A stretch of DNA of 64,000 nt, taken from positions 24,641-88,640 of the forward strand of contig NZ_JACSDI010000016.1 of NCBI RefSeq assembly GCF_022410515.1, read 5' to 3'. This stretch comes from Shewanella cutis (GTDB lineage: Bacteria; Pseudomonadota; Gammaproteobacteria; Enterobacterales; Shewanellaceae). A program made the translations under genes and the position numbers. The notes beneath the pieces were generated by a model. It saw nothing but the letters and a program-made list of their open reading frames with translations. It had not been told where the DNA came from and ran no database searches. Of this stretch, positions 54,384 to 63,200 are shown piece after piece; the stretch's first letter is position 1; every line of letters begins with the position of its first letter.

Positions 54384-55019
54384 CTATGCAAGCTCGCCAT
54401 TGACTAAGGGAACAAATTTGACAGTCTCTATCACTTCCGAGCTAAAACGGTCAGAATGACGCGTAATCCGCATCAATTGCTGGGTTTCTTCCCCCACTGG
54501 AATGATCAAAACCCCTCCTTCGGCTAGCTGTGATAATAACGCTTCAGGAACCTTCGCCGCCGCAGCCGTGACCATAATGCCATTATAAGGACTGCGATTC
54601 AGCCAGCCCAGCCAACCATCGCCATACTTAAAAGAAACATTGTGCAGATCGAGTCGTTTTAATCTTTGTCTTGCTTGGATCTGTAACGCCTTTATCCGTT
54701 CTACAGTGCAAAGTTCGGGCACTAATTGGGCAAGAATCGCCGCTTGATAGCCAGAGCCAGTCCCCACCTCAAGCACCTTTTGCGGCTGATGTTGCAGCAG
54801 TAACTCGGTCATACGCGCAACAATATAAGGTTGAGATATCGTTTGCCCTTGCCCTATGGGTAACGCCGTATTTTCATAAGCTTTATGAGCTAACGCATTA
54901 TCAAGAAATAGCTCGCGAGGCGTTTGGGATATTGCCTTAAGCACGGCTGGACTGCGGATCCCCGCATCCTGAAGCTTTTTCGCTAAATTCACCGCCGATG
55001 TTAAGGCAACTCGAGTCAT
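54384..55019 (-). CDS. pcm: protein-L-isoaspartate O-methyltransferase
   Basis: SAM-dependent repair enzyme for aged aspartyl residues, 211 residues long. PIGQGQTISQPYIVARMTELL and the SAM motif VLEVGTGSGYQAAILAQL are clear. Its ATG overlaps the surE stop by four bases, and it belongs to the surE-pcm-nlpD-rpoS stress cluster. Confidence 0.97.
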   Translation of the reverse strand: MTRVALTSAVNLAKKLQDAGIRSPAVLKAISQTPRELFLDNALAHKAYENTALPIGQGQTISQPYIVARMTELLLQHQPQKVLEVGTGSGYQAAILAQLVPELCTVERIKALQIQARQRLKRLDLHNVSFKYGDGWLGWLNRSPYNGIMVTAAAAKVPEALLSQLAEGGVLIIPVGEETQQLMRITRHSDRFSSEVIETVKFVPLVNGELA

Positions 55020-55765
55020 ATTTTATCTACCCAATTTTGCAATATCGATAATTGTCTATACGCGGTCAAATCCACGGTTAACGGTGTGATGGACACATAA
55101 CCATGGGCAATTGCATGGAAATCCGTTCCTTCACTCGCATCCTGTTCAAGACCTGGTGGACCGAGCCAAAAAATTTCTCGCCCGGCGGGATCCTGCGTTC
55201 GCACAATGCCTTCAGCCTTGTGACGCGCTCCGAGACGAGTGACTCTTATGCCTTTAATCTCATCCAGTGGTAAATCCGGCACATTAATATTGAGGATCTG
55301 ATCGCTCGCAATAGGATGCGCTAACAACCCCTGCACAATTCGCCGCGCATAAACTGCAGCTGAGTGATAATGCTTAAAGGCTTTGCCATTAAGGGAAATC
55401 GCCACCGCGGGGAAACCTAAAAAACGCCCTTCCATGGCCGCAGCGACGGTACCCGAATACAAGGTGTCATCCCCCATATTCGCCCCAGCATTGATGCCCG
55501 ATACCACCATATCCGGCTCACCATCACAGAGCTCTCGTATGGCTAAGTGAACACAATCTGTTGGGGTACCGTGAACCGAAATATAGCCATTGTCTAACCT
55601 ATTAATTCTTAATGGATTAGTCAAGGTTAAAGAGTTACTTGCACCAGAACAATTACGGTCGGGTGCGACAGTCATCACAGATGCGATTTCAGCGAGCGCC
55701 TCAGTTAAGGCTTTGATCCCCGGCGCATTCACCCCATCATCATTGCTGACAAGGATGCGGATCAT
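55016..55765 (-). CDS. surE: 5'/3'-nucleotidase SurE
   Basis: Survival protein and nucleoside monophosphatase of 249 residues. The metal site is at the N-terminus, ILVSNDDGVNAPGI with Asp9 and Asp10, followed by SGINAGANMGDDTLYSGTV. It overlaps truD by four bases at its start and pcm at its end. Confidence 0.97.
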   Translation of the reverse strand: MIRILVSNDDGVNAPGIKALTEALAEIASVMTVAPDRNCSGASNSLTLTNPLRINRLDNGYISVHGTPTDCVHLAIRELCDGEPDMVVSGINAGANMGDDTLYSGTVAAAMEGRFLGFPAVAISLNGKAFKHYHSAAVYARRIVQGLLAHPIASDQILNINVPDLPLDEIKGIRVTRLGARHKAEGIVRTQDPAGREIFWLGPPGLEQDASEGTDFHAIAHGYVSITPLTVDLTAYRQLSILQNWVDKI

Positions 55766-56889
55766 GAAGTGGACTCGCCATTGTTGATTAGATTGACCTC
55801 TGCAACATCGCTTTCAGTTGCAGTATTTGCCTCTGGAGCATTCGTATCCGGCGTAACTGTCGCTTGCCATTGCAACTCTTTCACATCTTGATAATCAACC
55901 AGTTCTCTTAACAAGGACGTCGCAAAGCTGCCCGCAGGTAAAATAAACTCCAGTACCAATCCATCCGCAGTTTGCTCGTATTTAAGGCCTTGAGGCTCAA
56001 GCAATAATGGGCGGCGTTCCTGCTCAAGCCCTGCGTGCTCAAGACCGTAGCAATCTTCAGTAAGTTCGACCAGAGCCTGGGTTTCAACCTCGGCGGCTTC
56101 ACCCTGCGGTAGCATTTTGCCACGGCCCCACAGCGGTGCAGAAAGTTGAATGTCCTTCTCAATCAAACGCTTTAATACCACTAAATCCCATTCTGGCGTC
56201 ACGAAAAAGCTCTTACTGCCCGCCAGCATCACACAATCCCCCGCTAAGGGTCGAGTGCCATAATGGGTAAGACGATAGGACACAACGGTATTGAACAGAT
56301 GAGAGCGCACCGCAGACAGATACATGCTGCGTTTATTGCGATCTTTAACCTTTTTGCCCGCGAGCATTTGCCGACCAAGCACCAAGTTTTTGCCATCGTG
56401 GCCAAAGCGTTGCTCACCAAAATAATTCGGTACACCGATTTGGCTGACTTTTTCAATGCGGCTGATAATGTCTTGCACATTGGTGACATTACGCAGTGTC
56501 AGAATAAAGCGGTTGCCCAAGAGCGCGCCAATCCGTAACTTTTTACTGTGGCGACTGCTGGATAAAACCGTTAAACGATCGCTATTGAGCTCGCTCCACA
56601 CGGGAGTTTCTTTGCCAGGGATGCGAATGCCAAACCATTGCTCTGTGATGGCATTTTTATCTTTTTGGCCAGCATAGGTCACTTCTTTGGGATGAACCTT
56701 AGCAAACTTCGCTATCATTTCAGCCACTTGCACCGTATTTAGCCCATCTTTACGAATATGGACTAAGTGATGTTCACCCTCGCCTGATGGGCTAAAAGGC
56801 AAGATCTCTTTTACGATAAAGTCGCTGTTAACGGTTCTTAAATCTGCGGTGCCAATCGGTTTGCCGTACAGGTAATGTAGTTCACTCAT
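55762..56889 (-). CDS. truD: tRNA pseudouridine-13 synthase TruD
   Basis: Makes pseudouridine at position 13 of tRNA-Glu. The 375-residue protein has the catalytic Asp77 in YAGQKDKNAITEQW, and VPNYFGEQRFGHDGKNL. The last 30 residues are a Thr/Ala/Glu-rich extension beyond the usual 349-residue length. It lies between ispF and surE with near-overlapping junctions. Confidence 0.97.
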   Translation of the reverse strand: MSELHYLYGKPIGTADLRTVNSDFIVKEILPFSPSGEGEHHLVHIRKDGLNTVQVAEMIAKFAKVHPKEVTYAGQKDKNAITEQWFGIRIPGKETPVWSELNSDRLTVLSSSRHSKKLRIGALLGNRFILTLRNVTNVQDIISRIEKVSQIGVPNYFGEQRFGHDGKNLVLGRQMLAGKKVKDRNKRSMYLSAVRSHLFNTVVSYRLTHYGTRPLAGDCVMLAGSKSFFVTPEWDLVVLKRLIEKDIQLSAPLWGRGKMLPQGEAAEVETQALVELTEDCYGLEHAGLEQERRPLLLEPQGLKYEQTADGLVLEFILPAGSFATSLLRELVDYQDVKELQWQATVTPDTNAPEANTATESDVAEVNLINNGESTS

Positions 56890-56917
56890 GGATGTTGTTA
56901 TCTCTTAAAGTTACACG

Positions 56918-57397
56918 CTATTGGCGGCTGAGTAATACGACGGCTTCGACTGCAATGCCTTCTTTTCGGCCCGTAAACCCGAGCTTCTCAGTAGTAGTGG
57001 CCTTTACATTAATGTCAGCAACATCAGCATTGAGATCGGCTGCTAGCACGTGGCGCATATCCTCGATATGCGGCGCCATTTTAGGCGCCTGTGCAATGAT
57101 AGTGACATCCAGATTGCCCAGCTCAAATCCCTTCGCCTTTGCTAACGCATAGCAGTGGCGCAGCAAGACGCGACTATCTGCGCCCTTATAGGCTGCATCG
57201 GTATCGGGGAAATGTTTGCCAATGTCACCCAGCGCCATCGCACCTAAAATGGCGTCGGATATGGCATGTAACACCACGTCACCATCGGAGTGGGCCACCA
57301 AGCCAGTTTCGTAGGGTACTTCGACGCCACATAAAATTAACGGGCGCGGTTCACCAAATTTATGGACATCAAAACCATGGCCTATTCGGATTTTCAT
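56918..57397 (-). CDS. ispF: 2-C-methyl-D-erythritol 2,4-cyclodiphosphate synthase
   Basis: Fifth enzyme of the non-mevalonate isoprenoid pathway, 159 residues. The zinc ligands Asp10 and His12 are in RIGHGFDVHKFG, and AHSDGDVVLHAISDAILGA carries the third histidine. The ATG at 57397 has AGGAA eight bases upstream; the open frame to 57439 is not used. It follows ispD by 52 bases. Confidence 0.97.
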   Translation of the reverse strand: MKIRIGHGFDVHKFGEPRPLILCGVEVPYETGLVAHSDGDVVLHAISDAILGAMALGDIGKHFPDTDAAYKGADSRVLLRHCYALAKAKGFELGNLDVTIIAQAPKMAPHIEDMRHVLAADLNADVADINVKATTTEKLGFTGRKEGIAVEAVVLLSRQ

Positions 57398-57449
57398 TAC
57401 ATATTTCCTAACGTATTTAATAGATTGCGCAATAGTCAAACGCAGCCTT

Positions 57450-58199
57450 TCAAGCCTTAGCGCGCATTAAAAAAAGCTCTGCCAATTCTAAATCATCGGG
57501 ATGAGTGACTTTGATATTATCCGCACGTCCAGCAACCAATCCGGGAGAAATGCCCGCCCACTCCATTGCCGAGGCTTCATCGGTCACGACAGCCCCTGCG
57601 GCAAGTGCAGCTTTTAAATGTAATCGCAACAAGGAGGTTGGAAATAACTGCGGCGTCAAGGCATGCCAGAGATTATCGCGGCAAACGGTTGAACTGATTT
57701 CACCTAAGCTATTGGCGCGCTTCATGGTATCGCGGACAGGCATCGCCAAAATGGCCCCTTGGGGAAAGTGCACCCGCGATGCCAGCAATTTATCTATGTC
57801 TCCCGCCGTTAAGCAGGGTCTAGCCGCATCGTGAACTAAGGCCCAACCATTGTCGGGCGCAATATCGAGTGCCGCCAGTACAGAGTCGGCGCGCTCAGAG
57901 CCACCAATGACAGTCACCAGCTTAGGATGCTTGGCCTGCGGCAACGCGGCAAACTCGGTGTCCTCAGGGTGCAGCGCAACAATGACTTGATTAATATGCC
58001 GATGAGACAATAACTTGTCTAAGGTATGGGCCAGAATGCTTTGCCCCAATAAGGACAAATATTGCTTGGGTTTACCAGCCGCCATGCGACTACCAATCCC
58101 TGCGGCAGGAACAATAGCCACCACATTGGGCGAGAAAGGTTCAAGTTGAACAGCAACTTGTGTTTCGGTTTGCGGCGTGGCTTCTAAGACGATATCCAT
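57450..58199 (-). CDS. ispD: 2-C-methyl-D-erythritol 4-phosphate cytidylyltransferase
   Basis: Transfers CMP to methylerythritol phosphate; 249 residues. The nucleotide loop is VAIVPAAGIGSRMAAGKPKQYL, preceded by about 28 residues more than in short homologues. LVHDAARPCLTAGDI is the second signature. ATG at 58199 has GGAT six bases before it and lies ten bases after the ftsB stop. Confidence 0.96.
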   Translation of the reverse strand: MDIVLEATPQTETQVAVQLEPFSPNVVAIVPAAGIGSRMAAGKPKQYLSLLGQSILAHTLDKLLSHRHINQVIVALHPEDTEFAALPQAKHPKLVTVIGGSERADSVLAALDIAPDNGWALVHDAARPCLTAGDIDKLLASRVHFPQGAILAMPVRDTMKRANSLGEISSTVCRDNLWHALTPQLFPTSLLRLHLKAALAAGAVVTDEASAMEWAGISPGLVAGRADNIKVTHPDDLELAELFLMRAKA

Positions 58200-58209
58200 A
58201 GGCGATCCG

Positions 58210-58509
58210 TTATTGCGAAGGACTCGATACTGAACGATCACCACCCACCACACGATAGAAGGTCTCCCCCTCTTTCACCATGCCGAGCTCGTTACGTGCC
58301 CGCTCTTCAATCGCTTCAGTGCCACTTTTAAGATCGATAATTTCTTCTTTAAGCACTTGATTACGCTCATTGAGTTTTGCATTACCATCTTGCTGAGCCG
58401 CGATCTGTTTTTGCAGGACAAAGTATTCGGGCAGACTGTTATCGCCGGACCACAGCCGATATTGCAGCAAACCGAGTAGCACTATGAGTGCAATGACAAA
58501 GAATTTCAT
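58210..58509 (-). CDS. ftsB: cell division protein FtsB
   Basis: A 99-residue single-pass inner-membrane divisome protein. The transmembrane segment is at about 3-20 (FFVIALIVLLGLLQYRLW), followed by a coiled coil from about 28 to 70 (NAKLNERNQVLKEEIIDL) and the conserved ERARNELGMVKEGETFYRV. It precedes ispD as in E. coli. Confidence 0.96.
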   Translation of the reverse strand: MKFFVIALIVLLGLLQYRLWSGDNSLPEYFVLQKQIAAQQDGNAKLNERNQVLKEEIIDLKSGTEAIEERARNELGMVKEGETFYRVVGGDRSVSSPSQ

Positions 58510-58562
58510 GGAGGAATTAGCGTCAGTATCTTGGATTTAAAATATATACTGCAGATAGTACA

Positions 58563-58593
58563 ACAAAAAAGGCCACCAAGTGGTGGCCTTTTT
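58563..58593 (-). terminator. terminator of eno
   Basis: Stem AAAAAGGCCACC / GGTGGCCTTTTT, tetraloop, six T on the minus strand, 17 bases after the eno stop. Confidence 0.93.
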
Positions 58594-58609
58594 ACATCAG
58601 ACGACTAAA

Positions 58610-59905
58610 TTACGCCTGACCTTTGATTTCTTTCAAACCGCGGTAAGGTGCTTTTTCACCTAATTGCTCTTCGATACGCAGCAATTGGTTGTATTTAGCA
58701 ACACGGTCAGAACGGCACAGTGAACCGGTCTTGATTTGGCCAGCCGCAGTACCTACCGCTAAATCAGCGATAGTGGCGTCTTCAGTTTCACCACTACGGT
58801 GTGAAATAACCGCAGTGTAACCCGCCGCTTTTGCCATACGGATAGCCGCTAAGGTTTCAGTTAATGAACCGATTTGGTTGAACTTGATCAGGATTGAGTT
58901 TGCGATACCGTTCTCAATACCACGGGTTAAGATCTTAGTGTTAGTTACGAATAAATCGTCGCCCACTAATTGGATCTTGTCGCCCATAATCTGAGTTTGG
59001 TATGCCCAGCCGTCCCAATCTGACTCGTCCAGACCGTCTTCGATAGACACGATTGGGTATTGCTCAGTCAGTGATTTCAGGAAGTCAGAGAAACCGTTTG
59101 AATCGAATACTTTGCCTTCGCCAGACAGGTCATATTTTCCGTCTTTGTAGAACTCAGAAGCAGCGCAGTCTAATGCCAGAGTCACGTCAGTACCCAGCTT
59201 GTAACCCGCTAATTCAACTGCTTCTTTGATCACCGCTAATGCATCAGCGTTTGAAGACAGGTTAGGTGCAAAACCACCTTCGTCACCCACAGAAGTGCTT
59301 AAGCCTTTACCGTGCAGAACTTTCTTCAGAGTGTGGAAAATCTCAGCGCCCATACGTAAAGCTTCGCGGAAGTTTTTCGCGCCAACAGGTTGCACCATGA
59401 ATTCTTGGATATCAACGTTGTTATCTGCGTGCTCGCCACCGTTGAGGATGTTCATCATCGGTACTGGCATAGCGTATTGGCCAGGTGTACCGTTTAATTC
59501 CGCAATGTGAGCGTATAAAGGCATGCCTTTGAATGCTGCAGCCGCTTTAGCCGCAGCTAAAGACACAGCTAAAATCGCGTTAGCGCCTAACTTGTCTTTG
59601 TTTTCAGTGCCGTCTAAGTCGATCATGATTTGATCAAGTTCGGCTTGTGCAGTCGCATCTTTACCGATTAACGCAGCACGGATAGGGCCGTTTACGTTAG
59701 CCACAGCCGTTAATACACCTTTACCTAAGTAACGGCTCTTGTCGCCATCACGCAGTTCCAGCGCTTCGCGGCTACCGGTAGACGCACCAGAAGGCGCAGC
59801 CGCCATACCGATAAAACCACCTTCTAAATGCACTTCGGCTTCAACTGTTGGGTTACCACGAGAATCCATAATCTCGCGACCAATCACGTTAATAATCTTA
59901 GCCAT
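58610..59905 (-). CDS. eno: enolase
   Basis: Glycolytic enzyme converting 2-phosphoglycerate to phosphoenolpyruvate; also a degradosome component in related bacteria. The 431-residue sequence is fully typical, with SVGDEGGFAPNLSSN, the metal ligand region VSIEDGLDESDWDG, and ILIKFNQIGSLTET with the catalytic lysine. GAGGGTAAT leads to the ATG. The gap of about 210 bases to pyrG holds its promoter and the pyrG terminator. Confidence 0.99.
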   Translation of the reverse strand: MAKIINVIGREIMDSRGNPTVEAEVHLEGGFIGMAAAPSGASTGSREALELRDGDKSRYLGKGVLTAVANVNGPIRAALIGKDATAQAELDQIMIDLDGTENKDKLGANAILAVSLAAAKAAAAFKGMPLYAHIAELNGTPGQYAMPVPMMNILNGGEHADNNVDIQEFMVQPVGAKNFREALRMGAEIFHTLKKVLHGKGLSTSVGDEGGFAPNLSSNADALAVIKEAVELAGYKLGTDVTLALDCAASEFYKDGKYDLSGEGKVFDSNGFSDFLKSLTEQYPIVSIEDGLDESDWDGWAYQTQIMGDKIQLVGDDLFVTNTKILTRGIENGIANSILIKFNQIGSLTETLAAIRMAKAAGYTAVISHRSGETEDATIADLAVGTAAGQIKTGSLCRSDRVAKYNQLLRIEEQLGEKAPYRGLKEIKGQA

Positions 59906-60079
59906 ATTACCCTCGATTTAAGTTTAAAAGAGAAAAGAAAAAACCAATACCAATGGGAATTAACAGATGTAGAGTACGACCAAAACCTTTAAATTCCGTT
60001 TACCATTTACGTCTTTACGCATGTCGTTTATACACATGGGTATGAGTTTTGACTCATGTTTACGCGGCCTGAGTGTAAC

Positions 60080-60113
60080 AAAAGGCCGGGCCCACTGTCG
60101 CGGGTCCGGCCTT
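60080..60113 (-). terminator. terminator of pyrG
   Basis: GC-rich stem AAGGCCGG-CCC / GGG-CCGGCCTT with one mismatch and an eight-base loop, followed by TTG on the minus strand. It begins within ten bases of the pyrG stop. Confidence 0.85.
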
Positions 60114-60118
60114 AAAAT

Positions 60119-61759
60119 TTATTTCTTCAGATCACGTTTTTGATGTGCACTCGCGGCAGCAACAAAACCTTCAAACAATGGATGACCATCGCGTGGGGTC
60201 GATGTGAATTCTGGGTGGAATTGACCCGCCACAAACCAAGGATGATCTTTAAGTTCAATCATCTCAACCAGTTTACGGTCAGAAGATAAACCACTAAATA
60301 CTAGACCCGCTTGCTCTAAACGCTCTTTGTATTTGTTGTTGACTTCATAACGATGACGATGACGTTCAACACAGCTGTTACCTTTGTACGCTTGAGCGGC
60401 TTTTGAGCCTTCCAGCAGGTGACATAACTGTGCACCTAAACGCATAGTGCCGCCTAAGTCAGACGCTTCGTGACGCTGCTCAACATTGCCTTCTTCATCT
60501 ACCCATTCAGTGATTAAACCAACCACTGGGAATGGCGTTGCTTTGTTGAATTCGGTTGAGTGAGCATCGGCCATGCCAGCAACGTTACGGGCAAATTCAA
60601 TCAGCGCTACTTGCATACCTAAACAGATACCAAAGTATGGCAGGTTGTTTTCACGGGCAAATTTAGCCGCTAAAATCTTACCTTCAACACCGCGCTCACC
60701 GAAGCCACCTGGGACTAAGATACCGTCTAAACCTTGTAAGACTTCATCGCCTTTGGCTTCAACGGTTTGTGAGTCGATATACTTGATGGTTACTGATACG
60801 CGGTTTTTAAGGCCTGCGTGTTTTAACGCTTCGTTGACTGACTTATAGGCATCAGGCAATTCGATGTATTTACCGACCATACCAATCACGACTTCGCCGT
60901 TTGGATTAGCTTCTTGGTAAATCACATTTTCCCACTCGGACAAGTCGGCTTCACGGCAAGTTAAGCCAAAACGCTTAACCACTAATTCATCTAAACCTTG
61001 TGAGCGCAGCAGCGCTGGGATCTTGTAGATGCTGTCGACGTCTTTTAATGAAATCACTGCACGTTCTTCAACGTTACAGAATAGCGAAATCTTCGCGCGC
61101 TCATTTGCAGGAATGGCGCGATCGCCACGGCAGATCAACACATCCGGTGCAATACCGATAGAACGCAACTCTTTTACTGAGTGTTGAGTTGGCTTTGTTT
61201 TCACTTCGCCCGCAGCGCCTAAGAATGGCACTAAGGTTAAATGCATAAACAGGGTGCGATCGCGGCCCAGTTCAACGCCTAATTGGCGGATAGACTCAAG
61301 GAATGGTAGTGATTCGATATCACCCACAGTGCCGCCGATTTCAACGATAGCCACATCGTGACCTTCACCGCCAGCAATCACTTTTTCTTTGATCGCATTA
61401 GTGATGTGTGGGATCACCTGAATTGTCGCACCTAAATAGTCACCACGACGTTCTTTGCGTAATACTTCTTCGTAAATACGGCCTGTGGTGAAGTTATTGC
61501 GGCGGTTCATCTTAGTGCGGATGAAACGCTCATAGTGGCCAAGGTCGAGGTCTGTTTCTGCGCCGTCCTCAGTCACAAACACTTCACCATGTTGCGTTGG
61601 GCTCATGGTACCTGGATCAACGTTAATGTATGGGTCCAGTTTCATGATGGTTACATTGAGACCACGGGCCTCTAAAATTGCGGCTAATGAAGCGGCTGCA
61701 ATGCCTTTACCTAGTGATGAAACCACACCACCAGTAACGAAGATATACCTTGTAGTCAT
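60119..61759 (-). CDS. pyrG: CTP synthase
   Basis: Makes CTP from UTP using glutamine; 546 residues. The synthase domain starts YIFVTGGVVSSLGKGIAAAS with the P-loop at about 10-20, and the C-terminal glutamine amidotransferase domain carries the nucleophile Cys379 in FGICLGMQVAL. The usual order mazG-pyrG-eno is kept. Confidence 0.99.
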   Translation of the reverse strand: MTTRYIFVTGGVVSSLGKGIAAASLAAILEARGLNVTIMKLDPYINVDPGTMSPTQHGEVFVTEDGAETDLDLGHYERFIRTKMNRRNNFTTGRIYEEVLRKERRGDYLGATIQVIPHITNAIKEKVIAGGEGHDVAIVEIGGTVGDIESLPFLESIRQLGVELGRDRTLFMHLTLVPFLGAAGEVKTKPTQHSVKELRSIGIAPDVLICRGDRAIPANERAKISLFCNVEERAVISLKDVDSIYKIPALLRSQGLDELVVKRFGLTCREADLSEWENVIYQEANPNGEVVIGMVGKYIELPDAYKSVNEALKHAGLKNRVSVTIKYIDSQTVEAKGDEVLQGLDGILVPGGFGERGVEGKILAAKFARENNLPYFGICLGMQVALIEFARNVAGMADAHSTEFNKATPFPVVGLITEWVDEEGNVEQRHEASDLGGTMRLGAQLCHLLEGSKAAQAYKGNSCVERHRHRYEVNNKYKERLEQAGLVFSGLSSDRKLVEMIELKDHPWFVAGQFHPEFTSTPRDGHPLFEGFVAAASAHQKRDLKK

Positions 61760-61875
61760 GCTGAACCTGAGAAAATGAGTTTGAAAATACGTGCTTGTAA
61801 GAAAGCACTAGGACGGGGCAGTAGTATACCAAAGGTGTTGCCATTCGACAAACACCAATCCGGATAATTTGCCCT

Positions 61876-62814
61876 TTATCTTGGCTCACCCCGTTTAACC
61901 TTATCCCAGTACGCATCTAACTCTTCTAGGCTATGTTCTTCTAATGCTTTATTATTTTGCCTCGCACATGCCTCTACGCCTTTAAAACGGCGTTCAAATT
62001 TAATATTTGCTTGGCGCAAAGCTTGCTCGGGGTCGACCTTTAAATGGCGGGCTAAATTGACTACAGCAAATAACAAGTCGCCCATTTCTGCCTGCACTTT
62101 GGCTTGGTCGAGCATTGGCTGATTTACCTCAAACAACACTTCATCAATTTCTTCATGGATTTTCGCCACCACAGGCTCAAGCTCAGGCCAATCGAACCCA
62201 ACGCGCGCGACCCGTTGCTGAATTTTGATTGAACGGGATAACGCGGGCTGCGCGCGCGGAATATCATCCAGCACAGACACCTCGCTTGAAGAAGTTACCC
62301 CAGCCGCCAGAGCCTTTTGTTCACGCTCACTGGCTTTGATTGCTTCCCAGTTGGCTTTCATTTGTTGACTACTGGCATCGGCCTCAAACACTTCATTACC
62401 AAAAACATGGGGATGGCGACGGGTGAGTTTGTCGATGATTTTATTGACGACAGTGCTAAAATCAAACCTGCCCTGCTCTTTGCCAAGCTGGCAATAAAAT
62501 ACCACTTGGAATAATAAATCCCCCAGCTCATCAGGTAATTCGTCTAGAGCTAAACGTTCAATAGTATCAGCCACCTCATAGGCCTCTTCGAGGGTAAAAG
62601 GCACTATGGTTTGAAAAGTCTGCGCCTTATCCCAAGGACAACCCGTTTGCGGATCGCGCAGCTTCTCCATAATCTTCAATAGCGGCGCAACATCGGTTGC
62701 TGAAAGTGCTGCTTCAGGAAGCTCGTTTGCTGATGACACTTTTGAAGAGGGTTCTTTGGTTGATAGCTCTGCAGTTGAAAGCTCAGTAGTAGAAGGCGTG
62801 GTATGGGAAGTCAT
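61876..62814 (-). CDS. mazG: nucleoside triphosphate pyrophosphohydrolase MazG, with N-terminal extension
   Basis: Hydrolyses NTPs and modulates the stringent response through ppGpp. The 312-residue protein holds two MazG repeats: the first with GCPWDKAQTFQTIVPFTLEEAYEVAD at about 58-83 and DELGDLLFQVVF, the second with KIHEEIDEVLFEV and EMGDLLFAVVNLARHL. About 43 residues at the N-terminus are extra compared with E. coli (263 residues) and are Ser/Thr/Glu-rich with an imperfect repeat (TELSTAELSTKEPSS). AAGGAT precedes the ATG, and no other start between 62814 and the conserved core is better. Confidence 0.94.
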   Translation of the reverse strand: MTSHTTPSTTELSTAELSTKEPSSKVSSANELPEAALSATDVAPLLKIMEKLRDPQTGCPWDKAQTFQTIVPFTLEEAYEVADTIERLALDELPDELGDLLFQVVFYCQLGKEQGRFDFSTVVNKIIDKLTRRHPHVFGNEVFEADASSQQMKANWEAIKASEREQKALAAGVTSSSEVSVLDDIPRAQPALSRSIKIQQRVARVGFDWPELEPVVAKIHEEIDEVLFEVNQPMLDQAKVQAEMGDLLFAVVNLARHLKVDPEQALRQANIKFERRFKGVEACARQNNKALEEHSLEELDAYWDKVKRGEPR

Positions 62815-63200
62815 GCTGATATCCTTTCAAGAGAGTCGACACAGGTGCAGGATGCGTAAACAGGAATACATTTAAGCTGAGTCGCAACTAAGGCCGTAAT
62901 AAAGCGCTAATGATAAAGTAGCCAAGCTCAAAGTGCTATTTTGAATCAGAGATAAGATTTTAGTGAAGAAGATATTGCCCCATTATCATTTGGGGCTGTT
63001 TCTCCATAACATTCTGAATATGGGTCTTTTTGAACTAATTCTACCAATGACAAGACTTTAGGTTAGTAGACGGCATTTTAATGCAATTTATATCAAGTTG
63101 TATTCACGCAGACTCTCATAACTTATTCATATGGCTTGTATTGCCCATTTAGCTTAAGCAAGATATACGTCAACAGCGCAATAACCTAACTCAGGGAATT
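62815..63200. other. intergenic boundary region after mazG
   Basis: AT-rich, with no gene seen. In related genomes relA commonly follows mazG in this area; here the conserved order breaks. No direct repeats, tRNA end or integrase were found in this stretch. Confidence 0.4.

Noticed and set aside
59941..60080. Second copy of the 265-bp MITE-like repeat near eno, because of ACCAATACCAAT
   Set aside because: Only a short similarity to the terminal repeat; the rest does not match and no inverted partner is present.
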